Positions 39,864 through 49,318 of a stretch of DNA of 64,000 nucleotides are shown here, one piece after another. The stretch comes from Pseudomonadota bacterium (lineage in GTDB: Bacteria; Pseudomonadota; Gammaproteobacteria; Berkiellales; Berkiellaceae). Positions within the stretch are counted from its first letter, which is position 1. Every line of letters starts with the position of its first letter. Position numbers and translations under genes: made by a program. The stretch spans positions 19,234 through 83,233 of the forward strand of contig JAFECR010000011.1 in NCBI GenBank assembly GCA_018242045.1. The letters run 5' to 3'. The notes beneath the pieces are model-generated. The model ran no database searches and was not told the origin of the DNA. It worked only from the letters and a program-made list of their open reading frames with translations.

Positions 39864-40472
39864 TTAGTCATAATACGGATTTTCACCTTGAGTATGATCG
39901 GTATTGTCTATCACAGCGGTGATTTCAGGAAGTTGTGTCATCAAGGTTTTTTCGATCCCTTGCTTTAACGTCACATCAACCATACCACAACCATGACAAC
40001 CTCCCCCAAATTGCAATACAACTTCCTTGCTAGGAGTAATCTCGACCAATGACACCATACCACCATGGCTTGCTAAATTGGGGTTAATTTCTGTTTGAAG
40101 AATATAATTTACTTTTTCACTAAGGCTATCTTCTTGGGTTGGTTTCGGGTGCAAATTTGGAGCAGTAATGACAAGTTGCCCGCCCAATTTATCTTGTTGG
40201 TAATCAATTTCAGCATCTTCTAGAAAACTTACACTGGCGCGATCAATATATAGGGTAAATTTTGGATATGTTAGTTGAATATCCCCTCCCCGATGCTCGC
40301 CCGGTGGGCAAAAAGCTATGCTGATATCCGCGTTTGGCTGTCCCGGATGATCTAGGAATATGCGTAAGCCCATTCCTGATATCTCTTCTTTAGCAATAAG
40401 ATGGTTAAAATGCGATAGTGCATTATCACTAACATGGATTTTCGGCGCTGCAAGTAAATCTTCTATGCTCAT
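39864..40472 (-). CDS. nfuA: Fe/S biogenesis protein NfuA
   Basis: Scaffold or carrier that delivers [4Fe-4S] clusters to apo-enzymes. The 202-residue product has an N-terminal degenerate A-type domain (about 10-105; lacks the A-type cysteines) and a C-terminal NifU domain with GGGCHGCGM, where Cys159 and Cys162 bind the cluster. I start at ATG 40472; a TTG two codons earlier is less likely. It stands upstream of two small genes on the same strand. Confidence 0.94.
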   Translation of the reverse strand: MSIEDLLAAPKIHVSDNALSHFNHLIAKEEISGMGLRIFLDHPGQPNADISIAFCPPGEHRGGDIQLTYPKFTLYIDRASVSFLEDAEIDYQQDKLGGQLVITAPNLHPKPTQEDSLSEKVNYILQTEINPNLASHGGMVSLVEITPSKEVVLQFGGGCHGCGMVDVTLKQGIEKTLMTQLPEITAVIDNTDHTQGENPYYD

Positions 40473-40650
40473 TGGCAAATCTCATCTATGACGTCATTCT
40501 TGCATTTTACTTGATATCCTTAACTATTTGCTACCAAGGCAAACCTTTGGCATGATGGAATGCATATAGCCTTTAGCAATTATTTAAGGTGTTAGTTAGG
40601 TTTGATATACTTCCGAATGATTTCCAGGAAGTCTTGCCATGGAGAGTTGA

Positions 40651-40860
40651 ATGGCTGACAGAAATGTTTTAGATTTTCGTGCCCAAGCTGAACAAATGAT
40701 GCGTATTATTGAGGCACGGCTTCAAGTCGGACAGCGGAATTCAGCTTTAGAATTCCTTATTCTTAAATTTAAAGCCCTTTACGAACAAGGGGTTTTGAGT
40801 GGTAGGTTATATGAGAATGAGGGTATATTCCCCTATACTCCTTTTTCCGAAGATCGCTAA
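40651..40860 (+). CDS. Small hypothetical protein, 69 residues
   Basis: A good GGAGAG site lies 4-5 nt before ATG 40651. The product is mostly helical (LDFRAQAEQMMRIIEARL, then ALEFLILKFKALYEQG) with a Tyr/Pro-rich end. No family recognised; no signal peptide. It is the first of four short plus-strand frames between nfuA and tatD. The ribosome-binding site and balanced amino-acid content favour a real gene. Confidence 0.6.
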   Translation: MADRNVLDFRAQAEQMMRIIEARLQVGQRNSALEFLILKFKALYEQGVLSGRLYENEGIFPYTPFSEDR

Positions 40861-40984
40861 GCTTATTCCCTCTATATTATCTAACCGTTTGAAAAATATA
40901 TAATTTATTTTAACTCAAAAACTAACCAATAAGTTATATCTATGCCATACTAATACAATATGGGTGAAGCTCGAGGAATCCCCC

Positions 40985-41239
40985 ATGGCAACCCCTAAAA
41001 AGCCTCAAAAATCTGAACATCAAATGCAAAAGCTAAAAGAAAAACAGTTTCTAGATAGTATCAAAAACACTTTTAAAAACTCGGATTTGTTAAAAGGCAA
41101 GCCACCAAGTGATCAAATTCTTGTCTATCAACTGAGCCCTGTATTACTGACAAATATCAAATTAATGAATCAGGAGGAGTTGAATTTAAAAAAAGCAACC
41201 AAAATCAAAAGCCCAAGCAAAAAAAATCCTCCTAAATGA
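40985..41239 (+). CDS. Small lysine-rich hypothetical protein
   Basis: I start at ATG 40985 with GAGGA 8 nt upstream, giving 84 residues; a GTG at 40964 is possible. The product is very basic, with Lys/Pro-rich ends (ATPKKPQKSEHQ and SPSKKNPPK) and a central amphipathic helix. It could bind nucleic acid or be a small secreted protein; no family recognised. Confidence 0.5.
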   Translation: MATPKKPQKSEHQMQKLKEKQFLDSIKNTFKNSDLLKGKPPSDQILVYQLSPVLLTNIKLMNQEELNLKKATKIKSPSKKNPPK

Positions 41240-41332
41240 TCTTACCAATTTTATTTTTTTCTTTGACGTATCTACAAAGAAACTCCATAATGTAAAGCCT
41301 TTCATATAAGTAGTCGAAGTAGTAGGTAACCA

Positions 41333-41563
41333 ATGTTCTTTTCGTATAATAATAAGGCCTCTCCCGTGGATTCCATCTGGGATAACGCAGCAAAATACTA
41401 CACTTCCTTAAAAGACAAAGATCTACATGCCATAGCAAATCAACAGGTTTTGCATATACCGGATCAAATCATAACAACGCAAGAACATAATTTATTAAAA
41501 GAATCTAACCTCAAAGGGTTAGCGCTTGAACACGAATTTAATCCAAAGCTTCGTCCTAAGTAA
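41333..41563 (+). CDS. Small hypothetical protein, 76 residues
   Basis: GTAGGTAA precedes ATG 41333. A polar helical product (DSIWDNAAKYYTSLKDKDLHA, split by a short loop from a second half ending NPKLRPK). No family recognised. A frame on the opposite strand (41232-41438) is shorter and more hydrophobic and basic, and I reject it. Confidence 0.5.
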   Translation: MFFSYNNKASPVDSIWDNAAKYYTSLKDKDLHAIANQQVLHIPDQIITTQEHNLLKESNLKGLALEHEFNPKLRPK

Positions 41564-41778
41564 CAAAATCAATTAAACCAATAACCCTACTGATATCGAT
41601 AGTTTAAAATTGAGAATATACACGCAGTTAATCAGTTTTAAACGACCATCTATCGGGAAAGATCTAGCTTATTTTCCCTCTCCATGAGAAATTCTACGCC
41701 CCGATCCTTTACTTACAAAATAATTGTGTTAACATACCAACAATACTTTATAAGTTGGATGATTAATTAGGAAACTGT

Positions 41779-41964
41779 ATGACACTACTTTACGGAGCAC
41801 CAGGAGCAGATACCGGGTCAACGGACAGACCTAAACAACCTATTCCAGATACCATTAGCCTGGCTGAAGTTCACACTTTACTGCAAGCAGTTAATATCAT
41901 TTTGAATGATGCAGATCCTTCAGTTCAATTAACTACAAAATCGAAGAATCGTTCACAACCTTGA
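41779..41964 (+). CDS. Small hypothetical protein, 61 residues
   Basis: AGGAAA lies 5 nt before ATG 41779. The product begins MTLLYGAPGADTG, has a helix (LAEVHTLLQAVNIILND), and ends KSKNRSQP. No signal peptide, TM or known domain. It is convergent with tatD, 18 bp apart. Part of the small-gene cluster. Confidence 0.5.
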   Translation: MTLLYGAPGADTGSTDRPKQPIPDTISLAEVHTLLQAVNIILNDADPSVQLTTKSKNRSQP

Positions 41965-41982
41965 TTTCTCGTTAAAAACGAG

Positions 41983-42765
41983 TCACTTACTCGTTGAACG
42001 AAATAGGGCAAAAAAGTTTTTTGTGGTTTGCTCAGCAATTTTGTCCAAGGGTTCATTTCGGATCTCTGAAATAAACTGCGCAACAAAAGCGACATACGCA
42101 GGCACATTAGATTTCCCACGATGCGGAACGGGTGCCAAGTAAGGGCTATCTGTTTCAATTAGCATTTTATCAAGCGGCATTTTACGTGCAACATCTTGTA
42201 TTTGCTGGGCATTCTTAAAAGTCACGATACCAGAAAATGAAATATAGAAATTCAAATCCATGGCTTGCTTTGCCATGTCCCAATCTTCTGTGAAACAATG
42301 CATAACACCACCAACCTCATCCGCTTTTTCAATGCGCATCAATGCTAGGGTATCTTCTTTTGCAGCACGGGTATGGATAATTAACGGTTTATGAAAGCGA
42401 CGGGCACAAGCGATATGTTGTTGGAATCGTTCTTGTTGCCATTGCAGCATCGCTTTTTCATTTCGATAATAATCTAATCCTGTTTCACCAATAGCAACCA
42501 CGCTGGGATGGTTTGCTTGGGCATCGAGCACTTTCACATCTAAAGCAACTTCTGGATTTTCAGTGGGATGCAATCCAGCAGAAATAAAAACTTGTGGAAA
42601 TTGTTTGGCTATGCTGACCAATTTTTCATGTTCCTCCAATGTCACCGCAACACTTAACAGATGATTGACGCCTTGCTCTTTAGCTTGCGCTAATACTTTC
42701 CCCAGATCATCTTCATAGGGTTTAAGTTCTAACATGTTCAAGTGACAGTGGGAATCTATATACAT
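41983..42765 (-). CDS. tatD: TatD-family metal-dependent DNase
   Basis: TIM-barrel hydrolase of the YcfH/TatD family, linked to DNA repair and D-tyrosyl-tRNA-like activities in different members; the precise substrate is uncertain. The 260-residue product has HCH (His6, His8), the VAIGETGLDYY motif with the bridging Glu, HTRAA, HCFTED and the final ETDSPYLAP. It lies at the downstream end of tmk-holB-pilZ-tatD, the usual place of ycfH in gammaproteobacteria. Confidence 0.93.
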   Translation of the reverse strand: MYIDSHCHLNMLELKPYEDDLGKVLAQAKEQGVNHLLSVAVTLEEHEKLVSIAKQFPQVFISAGLHPTENPEVALDVKVLDAQANHPSVVAIGETGLDYYRNEKAMLQWQQERFQQHIACARRFHKPLIIHTRAAKEDTLALMRIEKADEVGGVMHCFTEDWDMAKQAMDLNFYISFSGIVTFKNAQQIQDVARKMPLDKMLIETDSPYLAPVPHRGKSNVPAYVAFVAQFISEIRNEPLDKIAEQTTKNFFALFRSTSK

Positions 42766-42770
42766 TGCAA

Positions 42771-43157
42771 TTACATCGTGTGTGTTGGTCTATCTGATGA
42801 TAATGTACCAGCAAGATAAGTTTCTATTTTATTACGGATCTTAATGCCTTCCTCACCTTGAAATTGAACACCAATGCCTGCCGCACGATTTCCTTGTGCA
42901 CCACTTGGTGTAATCCATATTACTTTGCCTGTACCTGGCAATTTTTCAATTTCTTCCATTAAATTTAACAACAAAAAAACTTCATCCCCTAATTGATACG
43001 TCTTGTTGGTTGGAATAAACAAACCACCCTGTTTTACAAATGGCATGTAAGCTGCATACAACACTGATTTATCTCGAATTGTCAAAGAGAGTATTCCTGG
43101 CCGAGGAGCAGGTTTAGCGTCAAAGTTTTTTTCGTTATCTTCAAGTGACGGTGTCAT
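42771..43157 (-). CDS. PilZ-domain protein
   Basis: A 128-residue protein with a PilZ fold: GILSLTIRDKSVLYAAYMPF at the start, GGLFIPT, YQLGDEVFLLLNL and GIGVQFQGEEG. It resembles type IV pilus PilZ, found between holB and tatD in Pseudomonas and Legionella. The RxxxR and DxSxxG motifs for c-di-GMP are not present, as in classic PilZ, so it probably acts through protein contacts in pilus assembly. It follows holB by one base. Confidence 0.88.
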   Translation of the reverse strand: MTPSLEDNEKNFDAKPAPRPGILSLTIRDKSVLYAAYMPFVKQGGLFIPTNKTYQLGDEVFLLLNLMEEIEKLPGTGKVIWITPSGAQGNRAAGIGVQFQGEEGIKIRNKIETYLAGTLSSDRPTHTM

Positions 43158-43158
43158 T

Positions 43159-44130
43159 TTACTTTCCTTGGCACAGATAATGCCATTGACTGATTAAAGC
43201 ATCAAATAGTAATGGTTTATTGATGCCAGGCAATGATAAAGCTCGTATTGCTTCTTTCACACTCTCCAAATAGATAAATATTTGTTTGAGGCTAATTCTT
43301 TGTAGTAATCGATTCAACCGCTTAGTTTGTTCATCATTGTATAGAAAGTCAGCTGAACATTGTAACGCAAAACGAATAAAATTAACCAATAAGTAATAAA
43401 AGGAGTATAGAGCAGCCAAGGGAGCTTCAGTAAAAAAGTGCTGGATCTCTTCACTGTCAAATGCAATTAAATCACCTGCTAATAATGCTTGACATAATGC
43501 ATCCTGAGAGCCCATGCCAGATTTTATCATGTCGTCAGCTATGAATGGAATATTACCTGCAAATAGTAAACTTCGTTGTAATACACGCGCCTCATGCTGA
43601 GGATAACGACAACTCAGCCATGATAGTGCCACCTGAGGTGAAGGCGTTGGAAGATTTATTACCAAGCAACGACTCTTTATTGTAGGCAAAATACGATCGG
43701 AAGCTGCGACTAACAGCAAAACTGAATCACCCGGAGGTTCTTCCAGTGTTTTCAATAAAGCATTGCCTGATGCAACCGTTAAATTTTGTGCTTGCCAAAG
43801 CAAAACAACCTTCTTTCCTTTTTGGTGCGATGTTTGTTCCAAGAAACGATTGATTTCGCGTATATCTTCGATGCCAACACTTTCTTGTTCACCATAAGAA
43901 AGTAAGTCTGGATGATGTTGCTGCTGAAATAGATGACAAGACCGACACAAACCACAAGCATATTTTTGATTGGGTGTTTGACACAATAACAATCGAGTAA
44001 AATCATTTAATAATGCTTTTTCGCCTAAGCCTCTGGGGCCGCAAAACAAAATAGCATGCGGTACTTTCTGTTGGTGAGTAAATTGGGCTAGGCGTTGGGA
44101 TATAGGTTCAAGCCAAGGATAATCTATCAT
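43159..44130 (-). CDS. holB: DNA polymerase III subunit delta' (HolB)
   Basis: Clamp-loader subunit. The 323-residue product has an AAA+ fold, a zinc module (CQTPNQKYACGLCRSC), ALLKTLEEPP and SRCLVINLP. No functional P-loop is expected for delta'; the site reads CGPRGLGEKAL. It lies downstream of tmk. A small repeat fragment (44128-44172) lies just before its start. Confidence 0.92.
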   Translation of the reverse strand: MIDYPWLEPISQRLAQFTHQQKVPHAILFCGPRGLGEKALLNDFTRLLLCQTPNQKYACGLCRSCHLFQQQHHPDLLSYGEQESVGIEDIREINRFLEQTSHQKGKKVVLLWQAQNLTVASGNALLKTLEEPPGDSVLLLVAASDRILPTIKSRCLVINLPTPSPQVALSWLSCRYPQHEARVLQRSLLFAGNIPFIADDMIKSGMGSQDALCQALLAGDLIAFDSEEIQHFFTEAPLAALYSFYYLLVNFIRFALQCSADFLYNDEQTKRLNRLLQRISLKQIFIYLESVKEAIRALSLPGINKPLLFDALISQWHYLCQGK

Positions 44131-44172
44131 ACTCTTTCCGCTTTGCCTTTAGGCGTCCAGTCATGCACCAAT
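44128..44172. repeat. Fragment of the dispersed palindromic repeat
   Basis: CATACTCTTTCC at the left and CCAGTCATGCACCAAT at the right match the end and core of copy B (53758-53887, reversed), with a deletion between them. It fills most of the tmk-holB gap and touches the holB start codon. Confidence 0.5.
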
Positions 44173-44184
44173 ACAATCAATTCA

Positions 44185-44814
44185 TTAGTTAGTCAATACG
44201 ATATCTTTCAACAAAGCCTTAATACACAGTTCAACTTCCTCAAGTGGCTTTGCAGCATCAATAATAGAATAACGCTCGGGGTGGCTATTCGCAATTTCTA
44301 AATACTGTGCTCGAACTCGTTCAAAAAAACTATGTTTTTCTTTTTCAATCCTATCAAGATCTCGCAACTTTAAAATCCGTTCAAAAGCAGTTTCAACAGG
44401 TGCATCAAGTAAGATAGTGTAATCCGGTGCAAAATCCCCTAGCGCCCAACGATGTAACGCTGCTATTCTTTGTATGTCAATACGACGACCCGCTCCTTGG
44501 TACGCATAAGTTGCGTCACAAAAACGATCACACACGACCCATTTACCCAACTTTAAAGCAGGCTTAATAACATGCTCAACGTGCTGCAATCGGCCAGCAA
44601 AAAGTAATAATAACTCTGTTTCACCTAACGTTTCTTCGTCGAATTCAGATAGTAAAATTCCTCGTAATGCTTCAGCGATTGGTGTGCCCCCAGGCTCTCT
44701 CGTCACAATCACTTGCTGATCTGCTTCTTGAATAAATTTAGCAATTAAATTCAGATTGCTGGTTTTACCAACACCTTCAATACCTTCAACAACAATGAAT
44801 TTTCCTTGTTTCAT
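44185..44814 (-). CDS. tmk: Thymidylate kinase
   Basis: Phosphorylates dTMP to dTDP. The 209-residue product has the P-loop GIEGVGKT (11-18), TREPGGTP, the DRF-type motif CDRFCDATYAYQGAGR, and a basic LID after DAPVETAFERI. ATGA overlap with mltG. The order mltG-tmk-holB matches E. coli yceG-tmk-holB. Confidence 0.96.
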   Translation of the reverse strand: MKQGKFIVVEGIEGVGKTSNLNLIAKFIQEADQQVIVTREPGGTPIAEALRGILLSEFDEETLGETELLLLFAGRLQHVEHVIKPALKLGKWVVCDRFCDATYAYQGAGRRIDIQRIAALHRWALGDFAPDYTILLDAPVETAFERILKLRDLDRIEKEKHSFFERVRAQYLEIANSHPERYSIIDAAKPLEEVELCIKALLKDIVLTN

Positions 44815-45896
44815 ATCCCATCCCCGATTTGATAGAGCGGTTTGATTGGACTCAAAACCTTTTGTATACGAGGCGCTGTTTTTATAGGCTTCGATAATTT
44901 CAGTTGATATCGCTTCACCGCCTCATGATGTTCCGCTAGAGTAACTGAAAAATAATGAGTGCCATCACCTTTGGCAACAAAATAAAGAGTCTCTCCATGT
45001 TGAGGGTGTAAGGCAGCCATAATGGCTTTCATACCAGGCATCGCAATTGGCGTTGGCGGCAATCCTTTATGAACATAAGTATTATAAGGAGTATCTTGTC
45101 TTAATTGTTCTCGCTTTAAAGCACCATCATATTGCTCTTGTAACCCATAGATAACTGTTGGATCGGTTTGTAAAAGCATATTTTGAGATAATCTTCGCTG
45201 TAATACACCTGATATTTGATTTCTTTCTTCATCTACCATGGCTTCTTTTTCAATAATCGATGCCAATATTAATGCTTCATAAGGAGAGCGAATGGGTATG
45301 TCCCTTGCACGTGCGTCCCATGCCGATTGTAAGTTTTTTTGCATCAAGTGATAAGCGCGTGCTAACAATTGAATATCTTGCGTATTAGCCGTGTAAAAAT
45401 AAGTTTCTGGAAAAAACTGGCCTTCTGGCAGAAGATTTTGCGCCCCCAACAATATCATAATTTCTTGGGTAGATTTATTTTGCAAAGTTTGCACGATTTT
45501 AGGATTGGTTGAAATCGATGTTAATACCTGGGCAAAAGTGCTCCCCTCCACAATCGTAAAGGTATATTGAATAACATCACCTCTGATAAACTTATCAAGA
45601 AGTTGTTGCGCCGAAATATTTAACGGTATCTGATATTCACCGGCTTTGAGTTTCTTTTCGCAGCCCTTAAAATAAATAAACCAACCAAGCATTTTTGCTT
45701 GGAGAGGGTTAAGAACTTTCTCACCCTTAAGTTGTTTTAGCACTTTTGAAGAGGAGGTTCCTGGTATTAAGGTGTAAGTAACTGTTTCATTTGAGTTATT
45801 AAGCGGATAATGAATAAAGCGTAGGCAGTAAAAACTGCCTAAACTTATCAATAAGATCACGAAAGCAAAAAAAACAATTAATTTTGTTCGTACCAT
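44811..45896 (-). CDS. mltG: Endolytic murein transglycosylase MltG
   Basis: Inner-membrane enzyme that cuts nascent glycan strands and sets their length. The 361-residue product has an N-terminal TM helix (about 7-25), a LysM-like subdomain, and the YceG catalytic core with LASIIEKEA (Glu216/Glu218, where the catalytic Glu lies), LQTDPTVIYG and the conserved NTY and GLPPTPI segments. It follows fabF by 6 bp and overlaps tmk. Confidence 0.95.
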   Translation of the reverse strand: MVRTKLIVFFAFVILLISLGSFYCLRFIHYPLNNSNETVTYTLIPGTSSSKVLKQLKGEKVLNPLQAKMLGWFIYFKGCEKKLKAGEYQIPLNISAQQLLDKFIRGDVIQYTFTIVEGSTFAQVLTSISTNPKIVQTLQNKSTQEIMILLGAQNLLPEGQFFPETYFYTANTQDIQLLARAYHLMQKNLQSAWDARARDIPIRSPYEALILASIIEKEAMVDEERNQISGVLQRRLSQNMLLQTDPTVIYGLQEQYDGALKREQLRQDTPYNTYVHKGLPPTPIAMPGMKAIMAALHPQHGETLYFVAKGDGTHYFSVTLAEHHEAVKRYQLKLSKPIKTAPRIQKVLSPIKPLYQIGDGI

Positions 45897-45902
45897 TAGA
45901 AA

Positions 45903-47153
45903 CTAGAGGCGCTGAAATATAAGCGCGCCATTCGTTCCACCAAACCCGAAAGAATTAGAGATACAGGTATTTATCTTCATCTCCCGTGCTTTATTCGGCA
46001 CAAAATCTAAATCGCAGTCTTCACTTGGTTGTACCAAATTAATAGTAGGTGGCACAATTTGATCACGTAAAGCAAGGACACAAAACATGGCTTCAATCGC
46101 ACCAGCTGCGCCCAGTAAATGCCCTGTCATTGATTTTGTGGAGCTAACTGGAATATTTTTGGCATGATTGCCAAGGGCTACTTTAATAGCTAAACATTCT
46201 CCGGCATCACCTACCGGAGTTGAGGTTCCATGCGCGTTAACATAGTCGATCGCCTCGGGTGCCAATCTTGCATCACTTAACGCCGCTGTCATGGCTGCAG
46301 CTTCTCCTAACCCTCCTTCAGAATAGCTCGTAATATGAAATGCTGATGCACTCATGCCAAAACCAACAAGTTCAGCATAAATTTTTGCGCCTCGTTTTTT
46401 TGCACATTCATATTCTTCTAAAACAAGTACACTTGCTCCATCCCCAAGTACAAAACCATCACGTTCAACATCCCAGGGTCGACTTGCTTGCTCAGGAGCC
46501 TCATTACGAGTAGAAAGTGCACGAGCAGAAGCAAAACCACCTAAACCTAATGGGGTGCTCGCTTTTTCCGAACCGCCAGCAATCATAATATCCGCATCAC
46601 CATAAGCGATACATCTTGCAGCCATTCCAATACTATGTGCACCAGTTGTACAAGCTGTTGCAAAAGCAAGATTTGGCCCTTTATAGCCGTACATAATAGA
46701 GAAATAGCCAGCACTCATATTAATGATGGCGCCAGGAATAAAGAAGGGTGAGATTCGACGAGGGCCTGAATCCCTATATTCATCGTGATTTTTTTCGATA
46801 AAGGCAAGGCCACCAATACCTGAACCAATGGAAACTCCAATTCTCGCTGCGTTATCTGGATGTGCACTTAGCCCAGCATCCTTTACAGCTTGTACAGCCG
46901 CCGCAATGCCATATTGGACAAAGATATCCATTTTGCGTGCGTCTTTGGGAGAAATTCCATATAGTTGGGGCTCAAAATCGCGAACTAGGCCAGCTATTTT
47001 GGCGCTAAAATTCGTCACATCGAATGTATCAATTAACTTGATACCACTTTTTCCAGCAAGAATATTTTGCCAGCACGTTTCGACGTCATTCCCCATAGGA
47101 GATACAACACCCAACCCAGTGACAACAACTCGACGCTGTTGATTGGCGTTCAT
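45903..47153 (-). CDS. fabF: 3-oxoacyl-ACP synthase II (FabF)
   Basis: Elongating condensing enzyme of fatty-acid synthesis. Starting at MNANQQRR (GGGGGAGGG upstream) gives 416 residues; the longer frame to 47171 is not needed. Catalytic Cys168 in TACTTGAHS; His residues in [11 protein letters not shown] and [10 protein letters not shown]. It follows acpP, separated by a terminator-like hairpin (47177-47205) that probably sets a higher acpP level. Confidence 0.97.
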   Translation of the reverse strand: MNANQQRRVVVTGLGVVSPMGNDVETCWQNILAGKSGIKLIDTFDVTNFSAKIAGLVRDFEPQLYGISPKDARKMDIFVQYGIAAAVQAVKDAGLSAHPDNAARIGVSIGSGIGGLAFIEKNHDEYRDSGPRRISPFFIPGAIINMSAGYFSIMYGYKGPNLAFATACTTGAHSIGMAARCIAYGDADIMIAGGSEKASTPLGLGGFASARALSTRNEAPEQASRPWDVERDGFVLGDGASVLVLEEYECAKKRGAKIYAELVGFGMSASAFHITSYSEGGLGEAAAMTAALSDARLAPEAIDYVNAHGTSTPVGDAGECLAIKVALGNHAKNIPVSSTKSMTGHLLGAAGAIEAMFCVLALRDQIVPPTINLVQPSEDCDLDFVPNKAREMKINTCISNSFGFGGTNGALIFQRL

Positions 47154-47176
47154 TATTACCCTCCCCCTCATGTTAC

Positions 47177-47205
47177 AAATGGGGCGACAATCTGCCCCAT
47201 TTTTT
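47177..47205 (-). terminator. Terminator-like hairpin between acpP and fabF
   Basis: AAATGGGGC and GCCCCATTT form a 9-bp stem with an 8-nt loop. It is flanked by an A tract before and by TTTGT after on the minus strand (T6 on the plus strand), so it may act as a partial terminator after acpP. fabF has no other clear promoter in the gap. Confidence 0.55.
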
Positions 47206-47210
47206 AGGGA

Positions 47211-47453
47211 CTACCTTTTTTTCGCGTGCTCTTCAACGTAGGCGATGGCTTCTCTTAAGGTAGTGATTTTCTCAGCTTCCTCATCAGGAATTTCTATTTC
47301 AAATTCTTCTTCTAATGCCATTACCAGCTCAACGGTATCAAGCGAGTCTGCGCCCAAGTCATCCACAAATTTGGACTCAGGGTGAACTTTATCACGCTCT
47401 AAACCAAGCTGCTCCACCACGATATCTGTTACTCGCTCCTCAATGCTGTTCAT
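47211..47453 (-). CDS. acpP: Acyl carrier protein
   Basis: Carries growing acyl chains on phosphopantetheine. I choose MNSIEERV, with GAGGAA about 10 nt upstream, giving 80 residues as usual; the frame extends 7 codons to 47474 (MAEEQVV). The attachment Ser37 is in [10 protein letters not shown]. Acidic, helical protein, located in the usual fabG-acpP-fabF order. Confidence 0.96.
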   Translation of the reverse strand: MNSIEERVTDIVVEQLGLERDKVHPESKFVDDLGADSLDTVELVMALEEEFEIEIPDEEAEKITTLREAIAYVEEHAKKR

Positions 47454-47593
47454 GACAACTTGTTCCTCAGCCATTTTATCGACTTACGCTCCACAGTATA
47501 AAGTTAAAACACTAACATCAATGGTTAATACCGAGTTAGAGTGAGCGCAAATGCTAGCAAAATATTTCCATCCACGCCACCTCTCAATTAGTG

Positions 47594-48349
47594 TTAGACC
47601 ATTAACATTCCACCATTTATATGTATCGTTTCCCCAGTTATATAGTTAGCCTGCTCAGAAGATAGAAAGCCTACGCAAGCAGCGATATCCTCAGCTCGAC
47701 CCATGCGCCCCAACGGAATGTTACTGAGCAACCCTTCTCGTTGTTCTTGCGACAATACACGAGTCATATCGGTATCGATAAAGCCGGGGGCAACAACATT
47801 AACAGTGACGCCTCGAGATGCAATTTCCTTGGCTAAAGATTTTGAAAACCCGATAACCCCTGCTTTACTGGCACAATAATTTGCTTGTCCAGGATTACCG
47901 CTCACGCCAACCACTGAACTGATAGTGATAATTCGACCCCACTTCGCTTTTAACATGCCTCGCAAACAAGCCTTACTGATTCGAAAAACACCTGATAAAT
48001 TAGTTGCGAGGGTGGCATCCCATTCTTCATCTTTCATGCGCATCACTAAATTATCATGGGTCACGCCTGCATTGTTCACTAATACCAACGGAGCACCAAG
48101 ATCATTCTCAATTGTTTTAAAACAATTGAGAATAGACTCGTTGGATGCGATATTGAGCAATGTGCCATACCCCTTCAAGCCATGATTTTCTAAAAAATTT
48201 GAAATACGCTGCGCTCCCTCTTGCGTTGTCGCAGTGCCAACGACGGTAGCTCCCATTTGACCAAGCACCAGTGCAATGGCTTGACCAATACCTCGGCTTG
48301 CACCAGTTACTAAAGCTACTTTTCCTTCAAGTGATGATAATTGCCACAT
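47594..48349 (-). CDS. fabG: 3-oxoacyl-ACP reductase FabG
   Basis: NADPH-dependent short-chain reductase of the fatty-acid cycle. The 251-residue product has the TGASRGIGQ cofactor motif (15-23), NNAG, the catalytic Ser in TISSVVG and the YCASK Tyr/Lys pair, and the C-terminal GGMLMV. The gap to acpP is 140 bp, longer than elsewhere in the cluster, so acpP may also have its own promoter there. Confidence 0.96.
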   Translation of the reverse strand: MWQLSSLEGKVALVTGASRGIGQAIALVLGQMGATVVGTATTQEGAQRISNFLENHGLKGYGTLLNIASNESILNCFKTIENDLGAPLVLVNNAGVTHDNLVMRMKDEEWDATLATNLSGVFRISKACLRGMLKAKWGRIITISSVVGVSGNPGQANYCASKAGVIGFSKSLAKEIASRGVTVNVVAPGFIDTDMTRVLSQEQREGLLSNIPLGRMGRAEDIAACVGFLSSEQANYITGETIHINGGMLMV

Positions 48350-48357
48350 AACGTTTC

Positions 48358-49299
48358 CTAACTCATCGTTTCTAATGCGAGGGTTAACTCACGGGGATCT
48401 TCAATCATAACGGTTTTAATTGTTTCATCTATGCGCTTGATTAGTCCAGACAATACTTTCCCAGGCCCGCACTCCACCGTGGTTTGAATACCTTCTTTTG
48501 CCAAACGTTGAATTGTTTCAACCCATCGCACTGGCAAATATAACTGTTGAACTAAAGACTGACGAATATCATCTGGATGTTGATGTATATCGACATCCAC
48601 ATTATGAATAACAGGAAGCTTTGGCGAATTTATTTTAGTATTTGCTAAATGTTCGGTTAACTTCAAAGCTGCGTCTTTCATTAAGGCGCAGTGTGAGGGC
48701 ACACTAACAGGTAACATGATAATTTTTTTAGCGCCTTTAGCCTTCGCCAATGTCGCAGCACGAGATACTGCGATTGCGCTACCGGCGATCACGGTTTGTC
48801 CTATGGCATTAAAATTAGCTGGCGCAACAATGTCATTTTCAGATGCTTCAACGCAAATTTGTCTTAGTGTTTCATCTTCCAACCCAAGCACGGCTGCCAT
48901 AGCACCAACGCCTGCTGGTACCGCATCTTGCATTAATTTTCCTCTTAAAGCCACTAATTTCACCGCATCTGTCAAAGACAAGGATTGGGCACAAACCAAA
49001 GCAGAATATTCTCCAAGGCTGTGCCCTGCTAATAGCTTTGGGTTTAAATCACTCTGCGATTGCCATATCTGCCAAAGTGCCACGCTTGCTGTCAGTAATA
49101 CAGGCTGAGTATTCATCGTTTCATTCAATATATCAGCACTGCCTTGGGCAAGCGACCAAAGATCTTTACCTAAAGAAGCACTTGCCTGGGAAAATGTTTC
49201 TAAGATGGCAGGATATTTTTCAGCCATTTCTTTTAGCAAGCCTACACGCTGCGAACCTTGCCCAGGAAAAACAAATGCTAATGATGAACTTTGCTTCAT
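48358..49299 (-). CDS. fabD: Malonyl-CoA:ACP transacylase FabD
   Basis: Loads malonate onto ACP. Starting at MKQSSSLAF gives 313 residues; the frame reaches 49338 but would overlap fabH. FPGQGSQ is near the N-terminus, nucleophile Ser94 in GHSLGEYSAL, catalytic His in VPSHCALM, and Gln/Arg residues of the family are present. It lies between fabH and fabG. Confidence 0.96.
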   Translation of the reverse strand: MKQSSSLAFVFPGQGSQRVGLLKEMAEKYPAILETFSQASASLGKDLWSLAQGSADILNETMNTQPVLLTASVALWQIWQSQSDLNPKLLAGHSLGEYSALVCAQSLSLTDAVKLVALRGKLMQDAVPAGVGAMAAVLGLEDETLRQICVEASENDIVAPANFNAIGQTVIAGSAIAVSRAATLAKAKGAKKIIMLPVSVPSHCALMKDAALKLTEHLANTKINSPKLPVIHNVDVDIHQHPDDIRQSLVQQLYLPVRWVETIQRLAKEGIQTTVECGPGKVLSGLIKRIDETIKTVMIEDPRELTLALETMS

Positions 49300-49318
49300 A
49301 AATAAACTCTTTATTTTG

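Noticed and set aside
41232-41438. 68-codon minus-strand frame overlapping the small plus-strand genes
   Set aside because: It has no good ribosome-binding site and overlaps two plus-strand genes that do.
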